NCBI RefSeq assembly: GCF_039994875.1
Contig: NZ_CP121196.1
Span: forward strand, 1,674,001-1,738,000
DNA: 64,000 nt
Direction: 5' to 3'
Source of the DNA: Telmatobacter sp. DSM 110680
GTDB lineage: Bacteria; Acidobacteriota; Terriglobia; Terriglobales; Acidobacteriaceae
The stretch's first letter is position 1, and each line of letters starts with the position of its first letter. A program made the position numbers and the translations under genes. This document shows positions 18,000-26,782 of the stretch, in pieces. The notes below the pieces were generated by a model. That model did no database searches. It saw only the letters and a list, made by a program, of their open reading frames with translations, and was not told the DNA's origin.

Positions 18000-19964
18000 C
18001 TACTGAAGATCAATCTGCAGTACTTGGATCGAATACGGCGGCAGGGTCACCATCAACTTACTGTTCACGTTGTGCAGCGTCGATTCCACGGGCACCAGCC
18101 GTGTGGGATCTTCGATGCTGTTTGTGGTTTGCGTATCCGGCGCACTCAGGCGAACCATCCTGGCGCTCGCCGCAACATGAACTCCGGGCATCGCTAGCTC
18201 AAGTGGCTGAGCGTCCGACGATGCATTCACGAGTTTCAGGTAAATCTGCTTCTTTGCTGTGTTCAGCGTCGCGGAGTAAAAGAGTTTCTCGCCGCCGTTC
18301 TCCAATCTTGATGCGACCGTGTGATCCCCCAAGTAGGAAGCGAACATCACCTGTGCGTAATATGCAGGCGAGCCGTAGCTCTTCATCGCGTTGTAGCCGA
18401 TGAGGTCTGTTTCCCATTGCATTCCGCCTGGGTTCACGTTCACCAGCATTGGCGCGTACGCGGCCATCACAACCAGATCGCTATTGCGCTCGAGCCCAGT
18501 CATCCACGCGGCGTCACCTAACGCTGCGCCCATATTCGGTGTCGGCGATCCTTCGCGCGTAGCCCATTCGCCAACGAAGATCTTCGGCCCGTTGCGGTCG
18601 GCCCTGTCAAAGTGGCCCGAGTCCCACTTTTGCATTGAAGACGAGTTGCCGTCAGGTGTGTCGTAGTGGGCTGCGTCGTGGAAGTTCTGTGTGGCGCGTA
18701 CGTAATAGTGTTCGTCGATCACGTCAGGCTTCACGCTTTTCACAGGTGCGGTTGCGATCAATTGCAGGTCTGGATACTTCGCCTTGATCGCTTTGTAAAA
18801 CTGCGTGTAGCGCTCATCGTAGCTGCCGGAGCGGTCAAACCAATCTTCATTGCCGATTTCGACGTAGCTAAGCTTGAACGGAGCAGGATGCCCATCCTTC
18901 GCGCGCTCGGCTCCCCACTTTGTGTCCGGTCCGCCACTGACGTACTCAATTTCATCCAGCGCGTCCTGTACGTAAGGTTCGAGATCGGCACCGGGATTCA
19001 CGTGCTCCTGCGACAGTGAATATCCGGCGTACACCGCAAGAAGCGGCTGCATATGCAGGTCTTCGCACCAGCCAAGAAACTCCAGCAGTCCCATGCCATC
19101 GGAGGATTGATAATTCCATGGACTGCGATGTGTCGGCCTGTCCACCAGCGGACCGATCGTCTTTTTCCACTCGAACCGCTCCTTGATGTGATCGCCTTCA
19201 AGGTAGTTGCCGCCCGGCATACGGAGAAAAGCGGGATGCATCGCCGCCATCTTTTCCATCAGGTCTTTGCGGAACCCATTTGTGCGATCGTGATATGTCG
19301 GAGGAAACAGCGATACCAGTTGCAGCCACAGTGTTCCAGCACGACCTGCCGAAATCACCAGATGATTCGACGCTGACGCTTCAATTTCGCCCGTCTTCAG
19401 CGCAAAGGTATGTTGCTTCCAGTCAGTGCCGATTCCGTCTACGGTCGCAGAGGCAACAGCTTTGCCGGTGTTGTCATTGACGAGACTCACCGTGATGGGG
19501 CCAATATCCGTCGAACCCGCTTTCGCGTAGAAAGAGCCCTTGTATATCGTGTTGCGGTGCAGCGCCATTCCCCACCAGCCTACGTTCAGCACGCCGGCCT
19601 GGTTCTTCGCGTCGGCTTGCTCGATGTTGACCTTCAGGCTCTTGGGCAGCGCAGAGCTTGGGCCAGTGGATTCGTCCACCTCGATCTTCGCTCGCGCGTT
19701 TCCGTCTTCTACGAGATACCAGTAGAGGATGCCGCTCCAGTCGCCTCGAAAGGTCCGGTTACGCACCATCTCCGCATACAGGCCGCCGTCGTAGGAGTAG
19801 TTGATCTCCTCCGTCATCAGTCCGTAGAGCGTGGGGCTCACCGTTGAAGTTGGCTGGTCGGGATGAATCGTCAGCGTAGCAGGTGCGTTTTGACCAGAAG
19901 CAACAACGGTGGACACTGCGATAGCCACAATCGCAAGCAGACGAGCAAACGTTTTCTCAGGCAT
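18000..19964 (-). CDS. secreted alpha-L-arabinofuranosidase, GH51-like
   Basis: A 654-residue exported glycoside hydrolase that should release arabinose from arabinan or arabinoxylan. A signal peptide (to about VVASGQ) is followed by a carbohydrate-binding-like beta domain. The TIM barrel carries RMPGGNYLEGD, the acid/base Glu in YVEIGNEDWF and the probable nucleophile Glu in KIFVGEWATREG, and a C-terminal beta domain ends in LPPYSIQVLQI. ATG 19964 has GGAGAGA upstream; a TTG lies one codon earlier. Length and motif order fit GH51 enzymes of the Acidobacteria/Bacteroidetes type. With the S9 and M28 peptidases it indicates growth on plant polymers. Confidence 0.92.
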   Translation of the reverse strand: MPEKTFARLLAIVAIAVSTVVASGQNAPATLTIHPDQPTSTVSPTLYGLMTEEINYSYDGGLYAEMVRNRTFRGDWSGILYWYLVEDGNARAKIEVDESTGPSSALPKSLKVNIEQADAKNQAGVLNVGWWGMALHRNTIYKGSFYAKAGSTDIGPITVSLVNDNTGKAVASATVDGIGTDWKQHTFALKTGEIEASASNHLVISAGRAGTLWLQLVSLFPPTYHDRTNGFRKDLMEKMAAMHPAFLRMPGGNYLEGDHIKERFEWKKTIGPLVDRPTHRSPWNYQSSDGMGLLEFLGWCEDLHMQPLLAVYAGYSLSQEHVNPGADLEPYVQDALDEIEYVSGGPDTKWGAERAKDGHPAPFKLSYVEIGNEDWFDRSGSYDERYTQFYKAIKAKYPDLQLIATAPVKSVKPDVIDEHYYVRATQNFHDAAHYDTPDGNSSSMQKWDSGHFDRADRNGPKIFVGEWATREGSPTPNMGAALGDAAWMTGLERNSDLVVMAAYAPMLVNVNPGGMQWETDLIGYNAMKSYGSPAYYAQVMFASYLGDHTVASRLENGGEKLFYSATLNTAKKQIYLKLVNASSDAQPLELAMPGVHVAASARMVRLSAPDTQTTNSIEDPTRLVPVESTLHNVNSKLMVTLPPYSIQVLQIDLQ

Positions 19965-20035
19965 CAATAATTCTCTCCGAAAAGAATGCGGAGACAGTAT
20001 AACGTGTGCATCTTGCTGACGATGGCTGCAGGGAT

Positions 20036-21184
20036 TTAGACGATCCAGCCGCCGCCTACAACCTCGTCGCCGTCGTAAAACACGGCCGACTGACCTGGCG
20101 TCACTGCACGCTGCGGCTCGTCAAATGTTGCGAGCACTTCTGCGCAGGACGAGTCCGAGTTTGGTCCTGCTCCTGAAACAGGCTCCAACGTGGCCCAGGC
20201 CGGCTCATGCCGATGCCGGATCTTCGCCTTCACCCGCATCGGAGCTGACAGCTCCGGAATGCTGATCCAGTTCAGCCGGTTTGCTCGCAGCGTCACCGTC
20301 GCAAGCTCCGCATCGGCACCCACCGTCACGCGATGGCTGGCCGGATCGATATTCAACACGTAAAGCGGCGAAGGCGACGACACCTTCAGTCCCTTGCGCT
20401 GCCCGACGGTGAAGTTCGAGATGCCTTCGTGCTGCCCAAGCACCTCGCCGCTCGATGCGACCAGTTCACCGGCTGTGTCGGGCATCGCCTCGCCCTGCTC
20501 TTCGAGATAGGCCGCGAGAAAATTCTGATACGAGCCGCCGGGTATGAAGCAGATCTCCTGCGAGTCCGGCTTCTCGGCTAGCGTCAGGCCCTTCTGCCGA
20601 GCCACTTCACGAACCTCGGGCTTGGTCATATGCCCCAGAGGGAAAAGCGTGTGCGCAAGCTGCGCCTGCGTGAGACCGAAGAGAAAGTACGTCTGATCTT
20701 TGGCGAGGTCAGCAGGCCGCTTCAGAATCCAGCGCTTTCGCTCCGGCTCGTACTCGTTGACTGCGTAGTGTCCCGTAGCAATCGAGTCGGCGCCGATCGA
20801 GCGCGCTGTCTTCAGCAACTGATCAAACTTGAGATGGTTGTTGCACAACGAGCAGGGAATCGGAGTCCGTCCTGCCAGGTATTCCGAAACAAACGGCCGC
20901 ACCACGTCCTGCTCGAACCGCTCTTCCTGATTTACCACGTAATACGGAATTCCAAGGTGCTCAGCGACGCGTCGCGCGTCGTATACGTCATCAAGGGAAC
21001 AGCAGCGTCCGGCCTTCGGCGCATCCGGAATTCCATGCTTTCCGGCCAGCCGGGTCTGATCCCACAGCTGCAGGGTCAGGCCGACGACGTTTGTATCCTG
21101 GTCCAATCGGGCGAGAATCGCCGCCACGGTAGAAGAGTCAACTCCTCCGGACATGGCAACGGCGATGGTGCGATTTTGGGGCAT
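20036..21184 (-). CDS. mnmA: tRNA-specific 2-thiouridylase
   Basis: Installs the 2-thio group on the wobble uridine of tRNA-Lys, Glu and Gln using persulfide sulfur and ATP. The 382-residue chain starts with the PP-loop SGGVDSSTVAAIL. It has the first catalytic Cys in CSLCNNHLKF, the tRNA-binding KDQTYFLFGL region and the second Cys in SQEICFIPGG, then the C-terminal beta-barrel domain (GQRKGL onward). All key residues are present. A cysteine desulfurase, its expected sulfur donor partner, is encoded on the same strand 0.9 kb upstream with one small gene between them. Confidence 0.96.
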   Translation of the reverse strand: MPQNRTIAVAMSGGVDSSTVAAILARLDQDTNVVGLTLQLWDQTRLAGKHGIPDAPKAGRCCSLDDVYDARRVAEHLGIPYYVVNQEERFEQDVVRPFVSEYLAGRTPIPCSLCNNHLKFDQLLKTARSIGADSIATGHYAVNEYEPERKRWILKRPADLAKDQTYFLFGLTQAQLAHTLFPLGHMTKPEVREVARQKGLTLAEKPDSQEICFIPGGSYQNFLAAYLEEQGEAMPDTAGELVASSGEVLGQHEGISNFTVGQRKGLKVSSPSPLYVLNIDPASHRVTVGADAELATVTLRANRLNWISIPELSAPMRVKAKIRHRHEPAWATLEPVSGAGPNSDSSCAEVLATFDEPQRAVTPGQSAVFYDGDEVVGGGWIV

Positions 21185-21622
21185 GGGAAGACTTACACGT
21201 CTATTTTCGCATCAATTCCCAAACGCGATGCGAATTGGCACGAGCGCTCTTTCCAGCCATCCATCAAAGCTTTGAGCGCGTGCAACCGCTTGGTTGCACT
21301 GCACCCCTCCCCCCATACCTTGCAGAGACGTTCGGCAGATTCATAGACTTACGCCCAATGAGTCCCGCTAAAATCCTCTTTTCATTGGACTTGGGCCGCA
21401 AAATCCTCTGTTGATAGGACTTATGGGTGAATAGGGGCGAAGCATAACGGTTCAGACGCCGATCAGAAATCGCGACAACTCATAATCGATTCCAGTATGC
21501 GCCGAAACATGCAAACGACCTGCAAACTCTCGCTCGATACTCTTTCTCTGTTTTCAGAGATTTGCGTGCATGAGAGCCCGGTCGGGATTGACACCTCCCG
21601 GGCTTACCTTTTGTGCTTGCTG
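21185..21622. other. 438-bp gene-poor interval with short direct repeats and hairpins
   Basis: No convincing gene. It contains a 23-bp imperfect direct repeat (21370-21422), a small hairpin TCTCTG-TTTT-CAGAGA at 21545-21560 and a stem AGCCCGG/CCGGGCT at 21575-21604. A rightward frame crossing the area lacks family features. Confidence 0.4.
21370..21422. repeat. pair of 23-bp imperfect direct repeats
   Basis: AAAATCCTCTTTTCATTGGACTT (written here as two arms: AAAATCCTCT and TGGACTT) at 21370-21392 recurs at 21400-21422 with 20 of 23 positions identical, giving a 30-bp period upstream of mnmA. Could be tandem regulator sites or duplicated promoter elements. Confidence 0.5.
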
Positions 21623-21841
21623 TTATGCCAATCTTGGGACGATTGGGAAATTTTTATACGGTCTAACTTTTTTATACCTTTCCAGAAGGCTTGGATCGCA
21701 ACCGTGACTCTGTTCTTCCGACTTCAAAACAGTTTGCGATCTGGCAGTTGCAACCGTGGTGAAGCACTCACGGCAGATGGAATCTATTGTGCCGTCATCA
21801 TTTAGGCGATGCAGAAACTTTAATGTATAAGCTTGAGACAT
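21623..21841 (-). CDS. small Cys-containing protein of unknown function
   Basis: A 72-residue protein. ATG 21841 is chosen because GGAGGGA lies about 8 nt upstream; the longer frame to 21910 has no such site. The sequence reads HRLNDDGTIDSICRECFTTV, then an E-rich helix and SHGCDP, i.e. CxxC plus HxxC, which could bind one zinc or iron ion. I recall similar small proteins with IDS-CxxC-F-TV and H-CDP patterns in acidobacteria but know no function for them. Lies between the cysteine desulfurase and mnmA, which might hint at sulfur or redox work, but this is speculative. Confidence 0.6.
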   Translation of the reverse strand: MSQAYTLKFLHRLNDDGTIDSICRECFTTVATARSQTVLKSEEQSHGCDPSLLERYKKVRPYKNFPIVPRLA

Positions 21842-22041
21842 GGGATTTACTCCCTCCGTACGGACCCAACAAGGCCGATTTAATTCATCTATTGGGAGAA
21901 TTCTTAGCAATCGGCGTTCCCAATTGAACCGGGAAGCGGTTTGGCTGACACTTTGGAGCGGTTAAAGTGGTCCGGGCAGCAAAGCCATCGGCCGTCTTGG
22001 GTCCGAAAGATCGTGCCTTTTTAAACGCGCAAACGGAGATT

Positions 22042-22060
22042 TGAAACCCATGCTCTGGGT
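22042..22060 (-). terminator. small hairpin downstream of the cysteine desulfurase gene
   Basis: AAACCCA and TGGGTTT arms with a 5-nt loop, about 50 bp after the leftward stop. Weak terminator candidate. Confidence 0.35.
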
Positions 22061-22110
22061 TTGATTGACGGTCAGCGCATGATGATGACGAGTAAAAACT
22101 GAAATTGCGG

Positions 22111-23304
22111 TTAGCTCAGGGTTCCTGCAGCCACAGGCGACAGTGTTCTCAACTGCTGCACAGCTTCCGGCACCACCTGGAGCACGCGATCAATCTGCGC
22201 CTCAGTCACCGTCTTCAGGAGGCTGAACCGCAAGCTAGCCCGCGCTCGCGCCTTATCCAGGCCCATGGCCATCAGCACATGGCTCGGTTCTGTTGCTCCG
22301 GAGTGGCAGGCGGACCCGCCGGAAACCGCAATGCCCTTCAGATCCAAGCCGATGAAGAGTGCTTCGCCTTCAAGGTTGTCGAACCAGATGTTCGTCGTAT
22401 TGGCAGCGCGGGGAGCTGGTTTTCCGTTCGGCATCACTCCGTTCAGCCCGGTGCCGGGCAGTGCGAGGATTCCTGCTTCCAGTTTGTCCCGCAGCCCGGC
22501 CAGCCGCGCGATAGTTCCGTCTTCGATGCTGTGCATCGCCAGTTCCACAGCCTTGGCCAGTCCCACGATCCCTGGAACGTTTTCAGTCCCGGCTCGACGG
22601 CGGCGTTCGTGGCTTCCGCCGACGATCAATGACTCTACGGGAGTTCCGCGGCGCACGAACATCGCGCCAACGCCCTTGGGCCCGTGGACCTTGTGTCCGC
22701 TGATCGAGAGCAGATGGCAGCCAAACTGGCGCACATCAAACTTGACCTTGCCGGCGCCTTGAACCGCGTCGATATGGAAGAAGCAACCAGTATCCGCAGC
22801 AATCTTGCCGATTTCGGAAACTGGTTGCAACACTCCAGTCTCGTTGTTGGCCAGCATCACGCTGATCAGCCGGGTCTCCGGCCGGATCGCGCGCAGGATA
22901 TCAGTGGGATCAATCAACCCGCTGGGCTGCGGAGCAACATACGTGGTCTGAACCCCGAAATGCTCCAACTTCTTCGCTGCCTGCAGGATAGCTGAGTGCT
23001 CGATCGACGTTGTAATGAGGTGATCGCCGGGATGTAGCAAGCCGAACAGGGCAGTGTTATCGCCCTCGGTGCCACCCGAGTTGAACACTACCTCAGCCTC
23101 GTGGCAGTTGAAGAACTCCGCCAGAGTCTCGCGTGCCCGATCCAGACCTGTTCGTGCCTGCTGGCCATCCAGATGGATCGACGAGGCGTTACCAAACTGC
23201 TCAATCCAATAGGGCCGCATCGCGTCGACCACCTCCGGCAGAAGGGGAGTGGTGGCGTTGGCATCCATATAGACCCGGGTGCCCGGTGCGTTTCCTGTAG
23301 ACAT
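22111..23304 (-). CDS. cysteine desulfurase (NifS/IscS family)
   Basis: A PLP enzyme that removes sulfur from cysteine to form a protein persulfide, feeding Fe-S cluster assembly and thiolation of tRNA. The 397-residue chain from ATG 23304 starts MDANATTPLLPEV after a short leader. It has FNSGGTEGDNTAL, the PLP Lys in SISGHKVHGPKG and the active-site Cys in GGSACHSGATEPSHVL on a mobile loop. The frame is open further to 23514, but an AGAGAGG site supports 23304. Other ISC genes are not adjacent. Possible users of its sulfur in this window are MnmA and the hydrogenase Fe-S subunits. Transcribed divergently from mutY. Confidence 0.94.
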   Translation of the reverse strand: MSTGNAPGTRVYMDANATTPLLPEVVDAMRPYWIEQFGNASSIHLDGQQARTGLDRARETLAEFFNCHEAEVVFNSGGTEGDNTALFGLLHPGDHLITTSIEHSAILQAAKKLEHFGVQTTYVAPQPSGLIDPTDILRAIRPETRLISVMLANNETGVLQPVSEIGKIAADTGCFFHIDAVQGAGKVKFDVRQFGCHLLSISGHKVHGPKGVGAMFVRRGTPVESLIVGGSHERRRRAGTENVPGIVGLAKAVELAMHSIEDGTIARLAGLRDKLEAGILALPGTGLNGVMPNGKPAPRAANTTNIWFDNLEGEALFIGLDLKGIAVSGGSACHSGATEPSHVLMAMGLDKARARASLRFSLLKTVTEAQIDRVLQVVPEAVQQLRTLSPVAAGTLS

Positions 23305-23365
23305 GTGCAGAGCCTCTCTTTGCGAGGTTATCACAGGGAGAAATTCAAACGTGAGACACTTCACC

Positions 23366-23415
23366 GGGTCAGAATTCAGGCATCTTGTGTGCGCCTGGAT
23401 GCCGTAATCTGACCC
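23366..23415. repeat. interrupted inverted repeat abutting the mutY start codon
   Basis: Outer arms GGGTCAGA (23366-23373) and TCTGACCC (23408-23415) enclose inner arms GGCATC and GATGCC. The right arm ends one base before the mutY ATG and contains its proposed -10 box. Confidence 0.6.
23405..23410 (+). promoter_or_regulatory. candidate leaderless -10 box of mutY
   Basis: TAATCT, six bases, then ATG 23417; no Shine-Dalgarno sequence is visible. It overlaps the right arm of the inverted repeat. Confidence 0.4.
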
Positions 23416-23416
23416 C

Positions 23417-24508
23417 ATGCTTCGTCGTCTTGGCCCTGAAGTTCTGGTTCGTATGCGCCGCGAGCTTTTGGGCTGGTACGAGCGAAACAAGCGCGACCTT
23501 CCCTGGCGCCGCACGCAGGATCCTTATGCCATCTGGGTCTCGGAGGTCATGCTGCAGCAGACGCGCGTCGCCGTGGTGATTGATCGTTGGAAAGAGTTTC
23601 TCGAACGCTTTCCCACCGTTGAGGTGCTGGCTGCGGCGGGTGAGCAGGAGGTCCTCGCCCTGTGGAGCGGCCTTGGCTACTATCGGCGCGCCCGCATGCT
23701 GCACAAAGCCGCACAGGCTGTAGTCGCGGAACACGGCGGAATCATGCCTGTCACCGCCGAAGAATTGAAAAAACTTTCCGGCATCGGGTCCTACACCGCC
23801 GCTGCCATCGCCAGCATCGCGCACAACGAACATGTTGCGGTTGTGGATGGCAACGTCGAGCGTGTGCTGAGTCGCATTCGCGGATGGGAGTCGCACGATG
23901 CTGTCGGCGAAGCTGCGGTCCGGCGCAAGGTAGAAGAATTCTCGGCATCGCTCGTTGATCCGCGCCGCCCCGGCGACTTCAATCAGGCGATCATGGAACT
24001 GGGCGCAACGGTATGCACGCCGCGCAATCCGCAATGCCTCGTATGCCCCTGGGCCTCGGAATGCCGAACGCTCGGCGAACACAAAACTCCCAGGCGTGCT
24101 GCCATGACCAATCGCGAGATTGCGTGCGCGCTCGTTCTTCGCGAAGCTGACGCAGGTACAGAAGTTCTGCTCGAACAGCGCGCCGCAGACAACACTGTAA
24201 TGCCGGGCATGTGGGAACTACCCGCGCTCGAAGTCGAAAAGGTAACCGCTGCTGGGGAAGTAATGACCGTGCGCCATGCAATCATGCAGGTCAATTACAC
24301 TGTGCGGGTTCACCCTGTCACGGCCCGCGACGCTTCCTCTACCGGATTGAAGGGAACTCCGATGCGCTGGTTCTCGATCGACAAGGCATCGACGATGGCG
24401 CTTACTGGTCTTGCGCGCAAGGTGCTTACACGTGCTGGGCTGTTGAGAACCGAAGCGCGAAGTACGCGGGCTAGGTTTGCTTCGCCACCGATCACGGAAT
24501 TAGTCTGA
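23417..24508 (+). CDS. mutY: A/G-specific adenine DNA glycosylase
   Basis: Excises adenine mispaired with 8-oxoguanine. A 363-residue protein with the N-terminal HhH glycosylase domain: WYERNKRDLPWR, the catalytic Glu in VSEVMLQQTRV, HhH motif LSGIGSYTAAAIASIA, and the catalytic Asp in VAVVDGNVERV. The [4Fe-4S] cluster motif C-X6-C-X2-C-X5-C begins at CTPRNPQCLVCPW. A C-terminal NUDIX-like domain that reads 8-oxoG follows (ALVLREADAGTEVLL, PGMWELPALEVE). The start ATG lacks a ribosome site; an internal ATG at 23453 just before the glycosylase core is an alternative. Confidence 0.95.
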   Translation: MLRRLGPEVLVRMRRELLGWYERNKRDLPWRRTQDPYAIWVSEVMLQQTRVAVVIDRWKEFLERFPTVEVLAAAGEQEVLALWSGLGYYRRARMLHKAAQAVVAEHGGIMPVTAEELKKLSGIGSYTAAAIASIAHNEHVAVVDGNVERVLSRIRGWESHDAVGEAAVRRKVEEFSASLVDPRRPGDFNQAIMELGATVCTPRNPQCLVCPWASECRTLGEHKTPRRAAMTNREIACALVLREADAGTEVLLEQRAADNTVMPGMWELPALEVEKVTAAGEVMTVRHAIMQVNYTVRVHPVTARDASSTGLKGTPMRWFSIDKASTMALTGLARKVLTRAGLLRTEARSTRARFASPPITELV

Positions 24509-24558
24509 AGCTTTACAACTGCAATGTCTTGCAGTTTGCATTCTCCAGCGGAGAGTTC

Positions 24559-26262
24559 ATGCACATCGCAAAATCTTCCTGTCTCCCGGCCTTGAGCCTC
24601 ATTCTGGCTAGCTTCACGTTTGCGCAACAGCATACGTCCGATGCGAATGTTCCCGTCGTTGCCGGGTTGCCGCCAGCCGCTCGCGCTTCCGCCTCCTCCA
24701 TTGATCCGGAGAAGATTCGCGCTCACGTGCGCTTTCTTTCTCTGGATTTGCTCGAGGGCCGCGGCCCCGGTACGCGCGGTGCTGAGCTTGCCGCTGAATA
24801 CATCGCCACGCAATTCGCGCTCGATGGCCTTGAGCCTGCGGGCGACAAAGGAACGTACTTTCAACAAGTGCCGCTCGTGGCCGTGCACACCATTGAAGAC
24901 AAAACCAAATTCGCATTTGTGCCTGCCAGCAGTGCGCCCGTCGAACTTACTTACGGCAGCCAAATCGTTTCGAAAGATGAAACCGGCCAGTCCTCCGCCG
25001 ACTTCGACGCACCGATTGTATTTGTTGGCTACGGCATATACGCACCCGAATACAACTGGGACGATTACGCGGGCGTCGATGTCAAAGGCAAGATCGCGTT
25101 GGTGATTGTCAACGAGCCACCCTCCGACGACGAGAAATTCTTCAAGGGCAAGACCATGACCTACTACGGTCGGTGGACCTATAAGTACGAGGAGGCCTCA
25201 CGGCGCGGCGCAGTCGGGGTGCTCATCATCCACAGGACAGATTTGGCCAGTTACGGCTGGCAGGTGGTGCAGAACTCGCAAGCCATCGAGAAGAGCTACC
25301 TGGCGGGCGATCCACTTAACACCTTGCGCGCCGCCGCATGGATCCAGCACGATGTGGCGCAACGACTTCTTACACTCGCGGGCCTGGGCGATCTGGACCA
25401 AGCGATCGAGGCGGCAGGCAAGCGCGGATTCCACGCACAGGAGCTGAATGTTCGCCTCAAGGCACACATCGAGAGCCGCGTACGCAAATACAACTCGACC
25501 AATGTAGTTGCTCGTGTGCCCGGTGTTGCCGCGGGACCAGCGAACGCAGTTCTGTATACCGCTCACTATGATCATCTCGGCATTGATCCAGACGCGAAAG
25601 GCGATGGCATCTACAACGGCGCGGCCGACAATGGCACGGGCTGCGGCATTCTTCTCGAATTAGCACGTGCCTACGCGCGATCATCTCAGCGCCCACCGCA
25701 TGCGATGTATTTTTCGGCTGTCACAGCAGAAGAGCAGGGCCTGCTTGGCTCGCAGTATCTTGGCGAGCATACCCCGGTTCCCGCGCGCGATATCACCCTC
25801 GATCTGAATTACGACATGTTGCTTCCCATCGGCGTTCCGCTTTCCGCGAGCCTTGGCGGCGCCGAACGCATCAATTTTTGGCCCACTATTCAGACAGTGG
25901 CGAAGGACTTCGACTTGAAGTTGTTGCCCGATCCCGATCCGTCAGCGGGGCACTACTACCGGTCAGATCACTTTTCACTGGCACGCGCCGGCATTCCTGC
26001 GTTCTCCATCGATCAGGGACGTTTGTTCGAGGGCCACGATGAGGCCTGGGGTCGCTCGCAGTTCGCCGACTTCGTGGCGCATCACTACCATCAGCCCTCC
26101 GACGAATACCAGGCAGGATGGGATTTTCGCGGCGACGCCAAAATGGCGCAGTTCGGTTTTGTACTCGGATGGCTGGCGAGTGAACAGGCGAAGCCCGTCG
26201 AATGGCAATCGGGCGATGAGTTCGAATCCGCCCGCAAAGCAAGTGAAAAAGGCAGGGAATAG
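24559..26262 (+). CDS. secreted M28 family zinc aminopeptidase with PA domain
   Basis: A 567-residue exported peptidase. The signal peptide (LSLILASFTFAQ) is followed by an N-terminal domain and a PA-type insertion (VFVGYGIYAPEYNWDDY, VKGKIALVIVN). The M28 catalytic domain carries the metal ligands and acid in AHYDHLG, GAADNGTG, TAEEQGLLGS, LDLNYDM and YYRSDHFSLARAG. The two-zinc ligand set H, D, E, D, H appears complete. It probably releases N-terminal amino acids in the periplasm, in keeping with amino-acid catabolism genes at 35-42 kb. ATG 24559 is preferred over the TTG at 24529 because GGAGAG and a proper signal peptide start there. Confidence 0.93.
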   Translation: MHIAKSSCLPALSLILASFTFAQQHTSDANVPVVAGLPPAARASASSIDPEKIRAHVRFLSLDLLEGRGPGTRGAELAAEYIATQFALDGLEPAGDKGTYFQQVPLVAVHTIEDKTKFAFVPASSAPVELTYGSQIVSKDETGQSSADFDAPIVFVGYGIYAPEYNWDDYAGVDVKGKIALVIVNEPPSDDEKFFKGKTMTYYGRWTYKYEEASRRGAVGVLIIHRTDLASYGWQVVQNSQAIEKSYLAGDPLNTLRAAAWIQHDVAQRLLTLAGLGDLDQAIEAAGKRGFHAQELNVRLKAHIESRVRKYNSTNVVARVPGVAAGPANAVLYTAHYDHLGIDPDAKGDGIYNGAADNGTGCGILLELARAYARSSQRPPHAMYFSAVTAEEQGLLGSQYLGEHTPVPARDITLDLNYDMLLPIGVPLSASLGGAERINFWPTIQTVAKDFDLKLLPDPDPSAGHYYRSDHFSLARAGIPAFSIDQGRLFEGHDEAWGRSQFADFVAHHYHQPSDEYQAGWDFRGDAKMAQFGFVLGWLASEQAKPVEWQSGDEFESARKASEKGRE

Positions 26263-26407
26263 GGATCAGGGAGTAGGGAATAACAAACAAAATCCGGCAA
26301 GGGTGCGATCGATCTGTCGATGAGGGAGCTCCGCTCTTCTCAAAGCGGCAGCAAATCAGGGGAGAGGATGTTCGTTACCCCTTTCCCTGCTCCCCAATAC
26401 CTGCTCT

Positions 26408-26626
26408 TCAGTAGTAATCCGCGCAGCTGAGGTAATAGCCGCAGTGCGTGCACACCAGCTTGCATTTGTGTCCCGTAAGGCGGTGGGAGCACGTTGGACA
26501 GATCTGACAATGGTGGTCAACGGGCGATTCCTCGAGGGATTCCTCGATCGGCGAGCAAGCCACACCACTTTGTGAGAAATTTGACGCAAAATCGCCATCA
26601 AAAACGCGCGGTCTGTTGGGGAGCAT
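26408..26626 (-). CDS. small zinc-ribbon-like protein
   Basis: A 72-residue protein whose C-terminal half is CPTCSHRLTGHKC, then LVCTHCGYYLSCADYY. The CxxC ... CxxC spacing is that of a zinc ribbon. The frame is open to 26770, but ATG 26626 with a TAATCT box seven nt upstream is the likely start. Similar short Cys-rich proteins ending in a GY-SC-D motif exist in acidobacteria as far as I recall; no function is known. It is divergent from osmC. Confidence 0.6.
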   Translation of the reverse strand: MLPNRPRVFDGDFASNFSQSGVACSPIEESLEESPVDHHCQICPTCSHRLTGHKCKLVCTHCGYYLSCADYY

Positions 26627-26633
26627 GGGTGAG

Positions 26634-26639
26634 AGATTA
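26634..26639 (-). promoter_or_regulatory. candidate leaderless -10 box of the zinc-ribbon gene
   Basis: On the minus strand TAATCT, seven bases, then ATG 26626, with no ribosome site. Confidence 0.35.
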
Positions 26640-26782
26640 GCATAGGAATGTGGGCGCGGTTCAGGCCGCATCGCGGCAGGCGTCCGAAGAATCAAAAGCG
26701 TAACGCCGTCCTGATTTTCCTGAGGCGGCGCACCCCAGAGAACAAAGATCAATCGACCAAAAATCCCCAAAGGAGAATATCT

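Noticed and set aside
21497-21805. Rightward 102-codon open frame
   Set aside because: Overlaps the better supported leftward 72-residue gene, which has a strong ribosome site and a Cys motif.
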